Source of the DNA: Tricholoma matsutake | Taxonomy: Eukaryota > Basidiomycota > Agaricomycetes > Agaricales > Tricholomataceae | Length of the DNA: 64,000 nucleotides | Direction of reading: 5' to 3' | Assembly (NCBI GenBank): GCA_026075535.2 | Contig: AP026541.1 | Location: forward strand, 10,230,001 to 10,294,000 | Shown: positions 11,133 through 22,940 of the stretch, in pieces | Layout: every line of letters begins with the position of its first letter | Numbering within the stretch: position 1 is the stretch's first letter | Made by a program: the position numbers and the translations under genes | The notes under the pieces: model-generated | Seen by the model: the letters and a program-made list of their open reading frames with translations, nothing else | Databases searched by the model: none | What the model was told of the DNA's origin: nothing

Positions 11133-12445
11133 CAAGATATTACATTGAAGACATATGCATTTTTGAAGGAAAGGATGAAGCATAATTTGAAAGCAGGTCT
11201 TCAGAAATTCCAATCAGACCATTGTCCCATGACAGTGCCAATGACACCATGGCTGATCCTCCTGCTGATTCTCACTGATGTGGCATTACTCAATGACATG
11301 GCCTACCTTACTCTTTTTACATCTATGTAGCTAGGACCAACATTGTTATTTTAGCTAGGATGAACACTGTTTTTTTTGCTGGATCTAACCCATCAATATT
11401 GCCCATACCCATTGTCCATCTTGTTTGCTGATGCCAATGTACTTTATAACTTTCTGTGCCCAATGCCAATACCAATACCAATACTGATGCTGATGCTGAT
11501 GCCTGTGTCCAGCACTATTTTATAGGTTACCGATGTCTATATTACATTCTTAATGCATGTCTACTGTATGGAAGAGCAAGCATTGTAATAGTGCATTCAT
11601 TTGTTACTATAGTACATACATATATACATTTAGTGTTTGGATTTAGATTTAGCCTCATATCAGGGCTCATGTCACAGAATGGGTTTGCATTCTTGACATG
11701 TGGAGAAGGCAAAGGCAATGAATGGGTCAACAGTGCATATGTGCTCACAATATATGGAGTCAATCCAATGATAACTAATTTGTATTCAGCTTCTGCGCCC
11801 TCTTCCCCTGTCAAACCAGCAGGAGTCCTGAAAACTGTGTTGTCTCAACTCGTCATTGGCCCGGAATCCTATAGTAGCTCGAAATTATTTAATGATCCAA
11901 GTATGCATGATTACTTCACACAAGGATATCATTTACTGACACTCCAACCACACCAGCACCTGTATACAATGGGAGGTCAAGGAAGGGGCACCCAGGATTT
12001 TGTTTATGGATGCAGACTTTCACAAGTTATCTATCTTCATGGGAAGTGTATAAAGCATCACCATGTGAAGTTCCCATGGGATCAGTTGTTTCTGTCAGCT
12101 ACACCCTATCCACATATTCTAGAAATTCAGGAATGGTATTGTTGTTAAACATAAACCCCATGACCTCTCTGCTAAATGGGTTTCAGAATCATGCCAGCAT
12201 GGTTCCTACACCTGCTCATAGCCTTTCTCTGGAAGCAATCTGGGACAACTTCAGGCAGCTTCTTGCAAATATCTCAGAAGAATTTGAGTTTGGTGAATTT
12301 ACAAGTGTTCATAGCATTCTGGAGAAGTTGCTTGAAACTGGCCAACATGTCACCTTGTCCACACAACAATGTTCAAGCTGTGGACATTCTACAGGAAGGG
12401 AAATAAACACTACATCTTCTCTTATTTACATATTTGCACCACCGG
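11133..12445 (+). pseudogene. Relict gene, segment 2 (USP-like family)
   Basis: It starts with the codons that continue segment 1 beyond Copia-1 (TLKTYAFLKERMKHNL). A decayed middle follows. A long open frame at about 12010-12445 then includes AIWDNFRQLLANISEEFEF and CSSCGHSTGR. The CxxC pair matches the first half of the zinc ribbon in USP-type peptidase domains. The frame is cut at 12445 by the second solo-LTR-like repeat and resumes in phase at 13398. Part of 11340-11700 is repeat-like (short ATGCCAATACC tandem) and may not belong to the gene. Confidence 0.45.
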
Positions 12446-13393
12446 TGATGATGCTCAACCAGGAAACTCAAACCAAACCCACAATAAGGCCTCGAATGGT
12501 ATAACAATAGTTAGAGGAAGGTTGCAAGGTGGTACTAAATATCACCACTGTTACCCAAGGTTAGGGAAATGACTTTAGAGAGGGTCCAATGAGGTTCGAT
12601 GAGGTTTGAGGGTGCACAAAGTGCTGTGATAATGTTCAAGGAAAGTTTGAGGATGTTCAATGAAGTTTGAAGAAGTTCGAGGGGCTTATAGAGGATGAGG
12701 ATGATTTCGATGAAGGCTGAGGATAGACTATAAAGATCTAGAAAGACCTTGAGAGGGGATAGACAATAGACAATAGTTTCGAGAAGCTAGTATGAGAAGT
12801 TTGAAGAAGTTCGGCATAAAACACTGAACTTCGGGACTAAGATGAGAGGCTTGGACCAGCGCTCTTAAATCAGACGATTGATGTGAGAGGGCATTCTATT
12901 CTGTCTTTCTAAGTAGCTAGTACAAAGCTATATATGTTTGGAAGAGATGGTACTTAAAAGGAAATAAAACATGAGGAATACATGAGGCAAGATATAAAAC
13001 AATAAAGAACTTTGCAAATCATAACATAAATGAAAGATGATGAGAAGGGAAATGTATAGAGTCATGATTTATCACGGGTACCTGTCCTATTGATCCAATA
13101 TATTATCAAGACATCAAAGTGCCACAATCGCGTCCTAAAATCCCATTGTCATGTCTCCTCATGTCTGGTGGTGCTCAATATGCGACGCACTAACTCATAC
13201 AAGGTGTGCTGCATGTGTCTGAAGGGCAGTGCAATAAGCATATGGCAGCCAAAGGCATTTGAGGTGCTGCGAAGTCATTTGAAGTCATTTGAAATAGCTT
13301 TGGAGCAGTTTCGTGGGATTGGGAGTGTGTGTGGTGATGTGTCGATGCATTTGGAGACATTCCCAGAGCTTAGATCACAAGGTGGACCTATCA
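12446..13393 (+). mobile_element. Solo-LTR-like repeat, copy 2
   Basis: It begins TGATGATGCTCAACC and ends GGTGGACCTATCA. This is the opposite orientation to the copy in Copia-1. The flanks are CCGG on both sides, or ACCGG if the terminal A is shared. Removing the repeat and one duplication restores an open frame across the junction of the relict gene. The two copies are clearly diverged, so both are old. Confidence 0.6.
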
Positions 13394-13750
13394 CCGGGCA
13401 TGCACTTACAGACACATATAAATCACCAAGAGCAGCTGCTGGCTTCAACTTGCCCAATGTGTGGCCAGCCACAGGTTAGAAAAACTACATTTCAGAGCCA
13501 CCCACCTTTGATTGCATTCCAATGGGGAGGTGGACCTCAACACAAGCTTCCAGATAAACCACAATGGCATTGCAAAATAGTACCTTCTTAGAGGTGTAAT
13601 CTACTATGCAAATCAGCACTTTACTGCCCACTTTCTCAACTCAGCAGGCACCGGCTGGCATCATGATGGAATGGCCAGGAGCAGAGCCCTAATTCCACAA
13701 AGACCAAGCCAGGGCCAGCTGGCAACTGCAATAGTGGCTGTGTACACTCT
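13394..13750 (+). pseudogene. Relict gene, segment 3 (USP-like C-terminal box)
   Basis: The frame continues to a second CxxC (CPMCGQPQ), then HPPLIAFQWGG. After a stop or frame change near 13590 comes GVIYYANQHFTAHF and GWHHDGM. The order is zinc-ribbon CxxC, a hydrophobic LI strand, a GV(I/V)Y...H(F/Y)TA histidine box, then W-H-DG. This is the layout of the C-terminal half of ubiquitin-specific-protease (C19-like) domains. The catalytic Cys box is not visible. The family call rests on motif order only. Confidence 0.5.
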
Positions 13751-13846
13751 GTGTGGTTAGAACCCCCTCAGCAAACTTGGAATTGCTGTGTGAAGCAGTG
13801 GCCCACTAGCACAAGTGGTAGGAGTGTGGTGACAGTTGAATCAGAT

Positions 13847-15353
13847 TAGTGCTTGCAGGTCTGGTCACTAAGACCAGAAAATAACCGATGACCAAACTGA
13901 ACCGTAACTGATGTAACTGGAACCACAGTCATGGTTACAGCCATTCACAATCAGTTACAGTCATCGTTATTTTATTATCAGCTAAACTAAAGAACTGTAC
14001 AAAGACCAGTTAGACCGGTCATAACTGCTATACCTACACAATAGCATAGCTACCTACATTACAGAGTCAGAGGGGCAGCAAGCATCAAATGCATGATGGT
14101 CTGTGCACAAATTTCCAAGTTTGGTAAGTGATCAATGTGACCAAACATTGCTCAATATATTGATACCAACCAACATTCAACATTCAACTACCTGTTGCTG
14201 CTCCACCCACCACCACCACATCTCCACCACCACTCCACCTCAAACTGCCACCTTACCCACTCCCTCAACTTTCCCACCATCCAAAATGGCAATGTCAACG
14301 AACTGTGTAGCTCCAATGTTGCCACATCATATGCAAAATGGGGCCCAAATGACAATTCAGCATCATTTGGGTGTCAGCTAAGTTTTTCTTATGTTTCATT
14401 GCCCTTCCTATAACTAATGAGGCTATTAATTTTATTTTTCAGGTTATAATGATGTTGTGCTGTCTACAAACACCACAAGCCAATGACAAACAACACAGCA
14501 CCAATGTCCAGCCTTGCAAGCAACTGCTCACGAGGTGGATTGTTGGTGCTAGCTTCAACCATGATGCACAACAGGCCAACAAACATGGATGACAACAATG
14601 AGACAACAACAATGCCACCAATGATAATGATGACATCAACAACAATGTCACCAATGTCTATGGAAGTATGTACCACATCTCCTGCCACCACGTCACCGCT
14701 AACACCCCCCCTCCCTCATAACAGGTAACAAAATGATGCAGCACCCACCTCCCCTGCTACCAAGGTACATACCACATCCCCTGCCACCACATCACCACTA
14801 ACACCCCCCCTCCCTTGTAACAGGTAACAAAACAATGCAGCACCTCTCCTGCTACTGGCCACTGCTTGTGGGGGGGATTGCGGGTGTTAACAGCCACATC
14901 ATTGCCATTGCCAATGCTAACACTAACAACACCATCACCATTGCCATCACCAACACCAACGACACCAACACCAATGGTCTGACTCAACACCTGCATCCAG
15001 CCTCATGAGCCACTGCTCATGGGGTGGATTGCTGGGTGTGTTTTGTTTGCTTGTTTTTTGATATCTTTTGTATTGTAGGCAGTATGTATGTACTAGTAAT
15101 AGGTAGCTACATGTAAAGGTGGCTAATTGTAGACTATGAAACCCAGTCGTAACCAGTCTAAACTGGTTGGGACTGGGTCTGGTTTTAAACTGGTGAAAAC
15201 TGGTCTGCAAACTGCCGAGTAACCAATGCCAACCGGTTGCACTGGTCTCAGTCACCAGTTAAGTAGAATATGAAATAAATAAGACCAGTCATGGTCTCTG
15301 GTTACAGCCAATGAGGGCAAAAAACTGAGACCAGACTGGACCTTCAAGCACCA
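13847..15353 (+). mobile_element. Non-autonomous hAT-like element B
   Basis: The ends are inverted: TAGTGCTTGCAGGTCTGG on the left and TGGTGCTTGAAGGTCC as the complement of the right end. They resemble element A. The flanking octamers (AATCAGAT and CAGTCGAT) do not match well, so the duplication has decayed or the right end is off by a few bases. Inside are CCAGTT/AACTGG subterminal inverted repeats, a GGGCCC-type hairpin (14338-14373), an intron-like stretch ending TTTTTCAG at 14442, CA-rich simple repeats, and two GAGCARYTGCTC-type palindromes (about 14515-14533 and 15003-15020). No transposase. Confidence 0.7.
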
Positions 15354-16341
15354 CAGTCGATGGAATGGCAGTAGAGGTGATGGTGACTTTGGTGAGGTAG
15401 AGGTTTTTGCTGTGGGTATCAAATGGAATTGGGGGGTGGCAGAAGAAGCAGGGGTAGTATTGTAGTTGGATAGCATCAAATAATATCAGTTTTTTCTGAC
15501 TCAAATAGGTGTGAAAATTGTCATTCATCAATAATCAGATAACAATGACATTTGTGCAACTGGTTGGCTTGGAGTGATGCTATCTGATTTGGTTTTGGTG
15601 AGCCACATTACATTGGAATACATCACCCAGCATCAATGAAATTCTTGTTGGGTCTCAACATCTGGTCATGTGATGACACATGGATGCTTTGAAGAAAGTG
15701 CATTGGGATGAGATGTGATGCGCTTCTCAAGTTCCTCCCATGACTTTAGCTTTTGGGACAATGTGCACTGGTTGAATAACAATGCACTGTCAGACTTGGA
15801 AGCAAAGTGCTTCACAATGTTGCCTTGGGTCATATCCAGGTGCTGGTCAATGAATGTGAAGACCGTCAGTCATGCAGTGTCAAGTTCTTGTGATTCTTTT
15901 CTTTGACTATTTTTGCAGAAGTTTTGGTGCATTCTTCACAATGGGAACTTTGGGTTTTTGCTGGTATGGGGCTTTTCATGAGGTTTCTGAGTAGGCTCAG
16001 GTGGCATTTTGTTGGATGCATAAATTTTTGAGCAATTACTTATGAGGCAAGGACATGACAGTGGAAAATTTTGACCCTTTCTACACTATACTTTACTTGG
16101 AAGTAGCTATCATTCAGTGGCATGGGTGTATAATATATAATAGTAGTGGCAGTGCTCCAAAATGCCATGATGGACCCTAACCCTAGCCATACAATACTGT
16201 GTCACTGTTTCAGAACCATGTCACTAGCAGTAGTTCTCTCTATTGATCTCTAATACTTTTCCCTTGCTATCCACACTATGGTCCAATAGGCTTGACTATG
16301 TCTCCTGCCAGCCATGGCCACCTTGCATTGAGTTTGACTTT
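15354..16341. other. Decayed unique sequence between elements B and D
   Basis: I see no gene or repeat end that can be supported. The last 8 bases, TTGACTTT, are the left TSD of element D. Confidence 0.4.
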
Positions 16342-18503
16342 TAGGGATGCCGCAGTCCGGTTCTGAACCAAAGTTTGAACCTGAACTTTTCAGAACCAGA
16401 CCAAAGTTCGGTCCAAGGTTCGATGGTTGTGCAGAACCGGACCACAAGTCCGGTTCTGGGTCTGGGCAAGGCAGAACCTGGTTTGAACCAAACCTTTTTT
16501 TAGTTGTTGTGACTTCCGAAAACTCTGGAAAAAGTTTCCCATGTTACTACTACTAATAGCACAGACGTCTGAGGCCCTCTTCTCAATGTCTCCTACAATC
16601 CCAACGATGATGCCCCATCCAGTGATGATGTGACCATTAGTAAATGTTTGTCGCTACTTTGTCCCATGCTCTCCTGTATCCGAGTCAAACCACAAGCTTC
16701 GACAGCAACCACAACCAACTCACCACCACATTGTACACATCAACCATGCTGGCTGCAGGTTAAAGGAATGCTAGGGAGGTGTTGCCTCCCGAGTTAAAAT
16801 TATGTTGTTTTTCTTTTACTAACATTCTAACCTACAGATATTTGCAGGTATGCCAACAGGTGACCCCCAACCACGAAGGCTCCTACCACCCGTGGCAAGG
16901 GTTATCGAATCTAACAGCACCACTAAACAGTGGCCACAAACGCAGGGAAACGATAGGGACTACACCAACCAACAAATGAGCACAACTAACGAGATCAGCT
17001 GGTGCCAGTCGAAGAGGACCATGCCAACCCAGTGATGATGGGGCATGACAACAAAACAACGGGGGGAGTTCCATGACCAAACTCTTGTTCTGATCAACCA
17101 ACTAATCTCTTTTCTTTTTAGGTTCTAAACTACTGGTAACGACGGTTGTCAACACTAGACAACCTATACCTAACTACGACCACACAAACCCCCTCCTCCC
17201 CATCAAAACGGGATGTGAGCCTTTTGGTTATCGACATGAGGTGGCAAAGGGGGACAAGAGGTGGAAGAGGGGTGCCGGGAGACCCGTGGAGGGGGATACC
17301 TGCCAGGTGAGTACCCTACTACTCTCATAAATGCACTACATCACACTAACCCACCAAAACAGACAACGACGATGGAAATGAGCACCCTAGCCCCACGATG
17401 ATGACGAACAACCTCAGCATCCCACAACAACGATGGGACGACCCAGCACCCGCCCCCCACGCCTACGAGCAGCTGTTCATACAGTGGTTCACAGGTGCAG
17501 ACAATGGGGGGAGTGACACATCAAGGGAATGAGAGGGAGGGGGAGATGACCACCATGCCACCACACCTGCAAGCCACTGCTCACAGGGTGGATCGCGAGC
17601 CCATCAGCCAACATCAACGCTGTAGACACCCAACCATGCCACCAAGTGCATTACCCCCAACATGCCGCTGTACCCTACATGAAAGCCCCTCCTGCACAGT
17701 GCTGAGCAATTGCTCGACGTCTGGAATGTAGGGGCTATTCAGGGTGTAACAAGCGGGATATGGGGCCAAACATGACGGGTCATGTCAGTGCCTCAGTGGT
17801 GCAGTGTATGGTATACCGTGGTACTTGGGCAAACACCATGGTAGAAACCTGTACCCATGGGTACGGTGGGTACTAATCCTACCCGTGTCCTTCCCTACAA
17901 ACAGCAAAGGGGGTGAGCACTGCGAAATGACGGGGGATGGAGGACGACAAGAAAACCGGGACCACGAAGACGAAACAACACTGAGGTAGCCATGACTGAC
18001 AAGGACAACAACACATGACAGGGGTAGGCAGCACGACTGAAACGAGAGCAGGAAGACCAATGGGACCCCCAGGTATGGGGTGAGGAGGACAACCTGGACT
18101 AAATGACGATGATGGCCCTGCAAACAAAACAACAGTACACGATGAAAAAGATGGGTAGCCCTCCTGATCCCTTCCTGCCACAGCACCCCCTCATCCCTGC
18201 AACACAACACCACAATCCTGGAATGAGCATCCTGGCTTGGCTCACCAACCCTCACATTGTGGGGGTAGTACTTTGTTCAATGTAGTTCTCTGTACTTATC
18301 TCATTAATTATATTCTATATGTTGTCTCAGTGTTACAGATTTTTTGTACACAAAAAAGTTCGGTTCAAGTTTGAACCCTTTCTGAACCTGCACTGATGGT
18401 CCGGTTCAGGGTTCGGCAGATTGTCTGGACCAAACCTGAAGTCCAGTTCTAGGTTCAGTGAAATTCTCAAAGAACCGAACTGAACCAAATTTCGGCATCC
18501 CTA
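16342..18503. mobile_element. Non-autonomous hAT-like element D
   Basis: Inverted ends TAGGGATGCCGCAG and TAGGGATGCCGAAA are followed by subterminal blocks rich in GGTTC/GAACC. A perfect 8-bp duplication TTGACTTT flanks the element (16334-16341 and 18504-18511). The ends differ from elements A-C. The interior still contains GAGCARYTGCTC-type palindromes (about 17466-17481, 17568-17587 and 17704-17718), a small GGGAGG/CCTCCC hairpin near 16790, and intron-like TACTAAC followed by TTTGCAG (about 16820-16848). No transposase frame. Apparent frames around 17.8-18.3 kb are low-complexity. Confidence 0.8.
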
Positions 18504-18511
18504 TTGACTTT

Positions 18512-18990
18512 TTGTTGCTCCACTCTGATATAATGATTGTAAAGGCATGCAAATAAAAAAACTATTTGACTCTGATACACATCTGGAAGCCTTTTGTGTT
18601 GCATGGAAACACTACTGGCAAGATGAGGGCCATTGCCACTTGCAGGTGGCACAGTTAATGGGCAAGTATCAGTACATGAGGGCAGAAGATCAACCAGACA
18701 ATACAGAACTTTGCACTCCCCCGCCTATTCCAACTGGACTCCAAGTTTTCTGACTAACCTACTAGGACAGTCCAATAGTCCAACCATAGTCTGATTGGAC
18801 TACAAGGAAAGTCCTAGGAGTCCAATCAGACTGTTATCGGACTATTATCAGATTGTCACTCCAAGACAATGTCTTGACATGGGAAATTTCTGACAGTATT
18901 CCGAGTCAATTCCTAGTCCTGACATTACAGTCTGAGTACCAAGTACATAGTTAACTTGGTGAAATGTTTGACCAAGTGCCCACAAAATAT
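18512..18990. repeat. Relict sequence and a dispersed repeat related to 36985-37290
   Basis: The block from about 18712 (CACTCCCCCGCCTATTCC) aligns in inverse orientation with the end of a repeat at about 36985-37280. Both are full of AGTCC/GGACT motifs. Boundaries and duplications could not be fixed. The stretch before it (18540-18710) has a short open frame with no recognisable domain. Confidence 0.35.
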
Positions 18991-19002
18991 TAAATGTAAA
19001 GA

Positions 19003-19075
19003 AAGGGATTCAAACCCACAACCTCTTGGATCTAACACATAACAACAGACCATTATACTGCTCTGCCATATGAGC
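19003..19075 (-). repeat. tRNA-derived sequence (SINE or tRNA relic)
   Basis: On the minus strand it shows a box A-like TGGCAGAGCAGTATAATGG (19050-19068). A box B-like TGGGTTTGAATCCC follows (19005-19018) at the right spacing for a pol III internal promoter. I could not fold it into a complete tRNA with a credible anticodon. A SINE head or dead tRNA is more likely than a working gene. Confidence 0.45.
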
Positions 19076-19149
19076 AGTGGTATTTTCCATTGTTAATGTT
19101 ATTTATTACCTATTTAGTAATTACATGTAATGAAAAAAAATACTGCCAT

Positions 19150-20150
19150 CATTCCTCGGATGGGTGTACTAAACTAAAAAAAGCCCCCCCTATTGTAGAG
19201 GGGGGTGGCTACTAAATAAGAAAATGCTGCCTCACTGGAGAGTGAGGCGGCAGGAGCTGGGTGCTGGGCTGTTATCCCCTTGCCCAGGAGCTCGTAGGCA
19301 TGGGGTGGGTGCACTGGTCATTGTTGTCACCTCTCATAGTGTCCCCCCCTTGTCATCCCTTGTTGTCATCCCTCTCTCATGGCCCCCTCTTGTCCCCCTC
19401 ACCATCCCCCATTCACCCCCCTTCCTCCCTACAAGCAGTGCTCATAGCAGAGGGGTGTGATGCCATGGGTGTCCTGGCATCTCCCTGTCTCCCCCTCCTT
19501 GCTGTCATTGCTGTGCTGCTGCATTGTCATCTCCTCCCCAGTCCCCCCCTTGTCATCCCTCCTTGGCCTGTTGTCATTCCACCCACCATCCACCCCACCA
19601 GCAGTTGCTCATGAGGCTGGGGGGGGGGGGTGGTGTCCTTCATTGTGGTTGGTCCCCGCCATCTCATCCCTCTGCCCCACCCTGCCATAAGAAACCACAC
19701 CCACAATCCACCCTACAAGCAGTTGCTTGTAGATGTGGGTGCTGTGGCATTTGCTGTCATTGTCTGGGGGTTGCTGCCACTGCCGCTGCTCCTGGTGCCA
19801 TTGCTGGTGCTGGTGGTAGTCGTTGTCATCGTTGTCATGAGCATCCATCCATCCACCCCATGAGCAGTTGCTCATGGGCATAGGGCAGGTGCTGGTGCTG
19901 GGTGGTCGTGGACCATCTCCTTTGTTAGTGTGATGTGGTGGGGTTGTAAAAAGGTCAATACCCTGTAAAAAGATGTAAAACAATTAGTTAATATGATAGA
20001 AAATAAAAGAAAGAGAAAAAAAACTGACTATGGGCCCAAATGACGATTCACATCATTTGGGCCACATTGTATGTGAGGTGGCTTGTTTGTGGCCATGGGT
20101 GGTGTTGCCAGCCCTGTGTTTCTCATCATGGGAGTCTGTGTTGACAAGGT
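19150..20150 (-). mobile_element. Element E: relict sharing the hairpin, intron-like and palindrome modules
   Basis: Read on the minus strand it repeats the order seen in elements A-C. A GGGCCCAAATGA hairpin lies at 20031-20064, then a T-rich stretch with TTAACTAAT and TTTTTACAG (acceptor near 19961), then a repetitive middle with four GAGCARYTGCTC-like palindromes (about 19434, 19600, 19715 and 19859-19876), and a final GC hairpin plus T-run near 19190. Terminal inverted repeats and TSD were not found. The right side is interrupted by the Tc1-like element. Confidence 0.45.
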
Positions 20151-21258
20151 TACAGTTGTGGACAAACAAACATGACAATTTTGATATCTCAAGAACGACA
20201 ATTTTTTAGGGAAAACTAACTTAAGATTCAGAGAAGCCAAATACGTCTAAAAACATACCTCTGAAGTTTTTCCCACAAGTATTTTGGGCGGCCAAATTTT
20301 TGGGCAAAATTTTTCAAAGATTTCAGGGCTTGAGTGGGTTTGGTGATCTGGATGTCATCAAATAATGATTACACCTAAATTCAGAATGATAGGCAGGTTG
20401 TAAAAAATCACACACTTTGCAGTTTTGAATTTTGATAGAATCTAAGCCTATTTCAGGTGTCCCCGAGCTAGGCAAGAGGTCCGGCACTAGGCGGCAATGT
20501 CAATTTTTGTTAAAAAGCCCTTGGAAATCAAAACTTTGGCACCCGCGATTTTTTACGACCCGCCTATCATTTTGGATCTAGCTGTATCACACTCAAATAG
20601 GTGTCAGAGTCGCATCAAAAATCAACACATTACATTTTACTTCATTACCTAAGCTCAGCTAAAGTGCTCAAGGAGGATGGTGTCAATATCTCATAAATGA
20701 GAAATTTCTCGACCCATGTCAATAAACACCCTTGGAACATTTTTCCACAAGAGACCTCAGCTCTGTGCTGGCTGCAGACCATTGTCAGCTAATGTGTGGG
20801 AGGATCCATGTCATCAGATGTCATCTTCAGCATATGTTGATCAAACATGTCCTAACCAGAGCCAAAAAATCCCCAAAAGCCCAAAATAAGAACTGCAGGA
20901 GTGCCAAAGGGAGAGGTGGAGTGTGCTGACAAATCAAATTGCTATTTTAGGCAATGCATAATTATTTTTTTCTGACATGGGAACACAATATTTTGGTTTA
21001 TACTTGTCAGATCCATATCCAGCTCTTCAAAAGGCGTCGATTGCGCTATTTTTCAGGATTTTTAGATGAGATTTCGTGTCTGGCCAAATTTTTAGGGCAA
21101 AATTTTTCATTTCAACAGCTATGGAGTATTGGCTCGTGCAATTCAACTTAATAGGTCCTAAATATGTTGTTTGTGCACTAAAATGGACAATCTGACATGT
21201 GAGCTGGTATCCATAATCAGACTAAATTTTTTGTTGTGTTTGTTTGTCCACGACTGTA
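20151..21258. mobile_element. Tc1/mariner-like non-autonomous element
   Basis: Inverted ends CAGTTGTGGACAAACAAAC and CAGTCGTGGACAAACAAAC lie exactly between TA dinucleotides (20151-20152 and 21257-21258), as expected for Tc1/mariner. A subterminal block GGCCAAATTTTT(T/A)GGGC is present at about 20291 and again at 21083 in direct orientation. No DDE transposase frame is visible. Confidence 0.7.
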
Positions 21259-21370
21259 GGTGGTGGGAAGAGGGAGGAGGCAGAGGGGGAGGTTGTTGTC
21301 ATTGGGGCAGAGTGATGAGCTGGCAACAACACGGCTGTATGCTTTGTCATACACAGCCACACAAATGGTA

Positions 21371-21700
21371 TGTAGGGAACTGTATGGGTTTTACCCACGG
21401 GTTTCCCACGCTTTTATTTCCTAATTTATTCAATGAGTTTTGCATGAAAACTCATGAAAAAATGATTTTCTGATAGCTATTCAATGGATGCTTGTGATAC
21501 AAGGGACAAAATAATTTATTTTCACCCTTGTCACATGAAAGATGTCACCCAAATGTTATTTTATGTGTTAGATCACAAAGAGCCAACAAAAAGCTTCCAG
21601 AAAATCTTTTTTTCATGATTTTTCATGCAAAACTCATTGAATAAATTAGGAAATAAGAGCGTGGGAAACCCACGGGTAAAACCCATGCAGTTCCCTAACA
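21371..21700. mobile_element. Foldback MITE with about 100-bp inverted arms
   Basis: The left arm (from TAGGGAACTGTATGGG at 21373) and right arm (ending CAGTTCCCTA at 21697) are inverted copies over about 100 bp. The centre is about 120 bp. TGGTATG occurs directly before the left arm and four bases after the right arm, consistent with a hAT-like duplication and a small ambiguity at the ends. Non-coding. Confidence 0.8.
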
Positions 21701-21736
21701 TTGGTATGCAGACTGTTTTGATTACCTATGTACAAA

Positions 21737-21822
21737 GACCACTTGGTGTAATGGTTATATTACTATGTTGTATTACTATGTTATAGTATCATGGGCTTGG
21801 GTTTGAATCCTTCCTGAGCCAC
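21737..21822 (+). repeat. tRNA-like sequence next to the Copia-2 insertion
   Basis: Box A-like TTGGTGTAATGGTTA (21743-21757) and box B-like GGGTTTGAATCC (21799-21810) are in pol III promoter order. The spacing is lengthened by a small TATTACTATGT duplication. Copia-2 is inserted a few bases downstream. It is probably a tRNA-derived relic and no mature tRNA is predicted. Confidence 0.45.
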
Positions 21823-21827
21823 TTTGT

Positions 21828-22164
21828 TATAGAAATCCAACCTGGATAATACACAAATAAGCTCAGTCTGTGTATAATGGACTATATATTCATACCTAGA
21901 TAATACAGGAATAAGCTATAAATAGTACAGTAAGTAATCTGATCAAAGTGAGCGCTAGCAAATCTACTCACCTCAGTCTCTGTATAATGGACTGAGGTGT
22001 CTATGTCTATCTGGTTGGATATATATATACCATGAGTATGACAATGGAAAATATGATAAAGAGACTATTAGAAAGGAATATGGACAAGGTGAAATATGCA
22101 TCATTTTGTGTGCTATAATTAGCATGCCACATCAAAGGGTGCATTCATGGTGTAGATCTCAACA
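21828..22164 (-). repeat. Copia-2 3' LTR
   Basis: 337 bp, about 54 bp longer than the other LTR because of an internal repeat of the GATAATAC...GAATAAGC segment. Ends TATAGAAATCC and TCTCAACA. Confidence 0.85.
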
Positions 22165-22174
22165 CTCCTCCTCA
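22165..22174 (-). promoter_or_regulatory. Copia-2 polypurine tract
   Basis: Read on the minus strand, GTGAGGAGGAG directly precedes the 3' LTR. This is the usual position for the plus-strand primer. Confidence 0.6.
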
Positions 22175-22210
22175 CCATGAATACTCCTCCTCGCATGGAA
22201 TTGGCACATG

Positions 22211-22940
22211 TTACTGGAGACCCAAGAAGTCACATAAGCATACAAATTGTTTGACATTGAGAACCTTGGTGAAAATGTCAGCAATATTATCCTTGGTATT
22301 GATGTAGGATACAGCGAGTTCCTTTGATTGAACGTGTTTGCGAAGGAAGTGGAATTTAATGTTGACATGTTTAACTCTGGAGTGGAGGAGAGGATCCTCT
22401 GACAGGCTAATTGAGGCGGTGTTATCACATAACATTGGGGTCGGCATGTCGGGTGAATGACTGATAGTGGTAAGCAATGTACAAATCCAAACGCACTCTT
22501 TTGCAGTCTCAAAAGCTGCAACATACTTGGCTTCACATGATGATGCTGCACCCATTTTTTGTTTGCAAGCAGTCCATGAAACAGCTCCAGACCCAAGTGA
22601 ACACATGTAGCCACCAACACTGCACCTAGTATCAAGGCAACTAGCCCAGTCGGAATCAGTATAGGCCTATAATGAGATAAGGTTGTCTCCACCCAGGTAG
22701 AGTTTAAGGTCCCATGTTCCTTTAAGGTAGCAAACAAGACGTAGAGCAGCACACCAATGTTCAAAGGAATAAGAGTCCAAGAATTGTGAAAGTTGTTGGA
22801 TGGCGAATGAGATATCCGGACATGTTGAGATGGCCAGGTAGGCACCCGACCAAGGAACAATAGGGTAAGTTTAAGAGTTTAGCTTGTTTGTCGACAGGGA
22901 GTGTGGCACAGTCAATGCAGCAATGTTTCTGTTTCGGTTC
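22211..22940 (-). pseudogene. Copia-2 pol, 3' segment (RT end and RNase H)
   Basis: It contains the RT tail (STCPDISFAIQQLSQFLDS), RNase H (YTDSDWASC, SSCEAKYVAAF, LCDNTASISLSEDP) and the conserved copia C-terminal stretch DNIADIFTKVL. A stop follows after FLGLQ at 22211. Copia-1 lacks that last stretch. The frame is broken near 22.7-22.85 kb. The segment joins 23438-23658 once the MITE is removed. Confidence 0.8.

Noticed and set aside
17785..18255. 156-codon minus-strand frame in element D
   Set aside because: Lies inside a transposable element between verified ends, has no recognisable domain and overlaps other equally open frames.
19224..19983. Several open frames on both strands in element E
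   Set aside because: Pro/Ser/Leu-rich by composition, multiple frames open at once, no start or splice structure.
21737..21822. Functional tRNA gene
   Set aside because: Box A and box B are present but no intact cloverleaf or anticodon loop could be drawn, and the spacing is expanded by a duplication.
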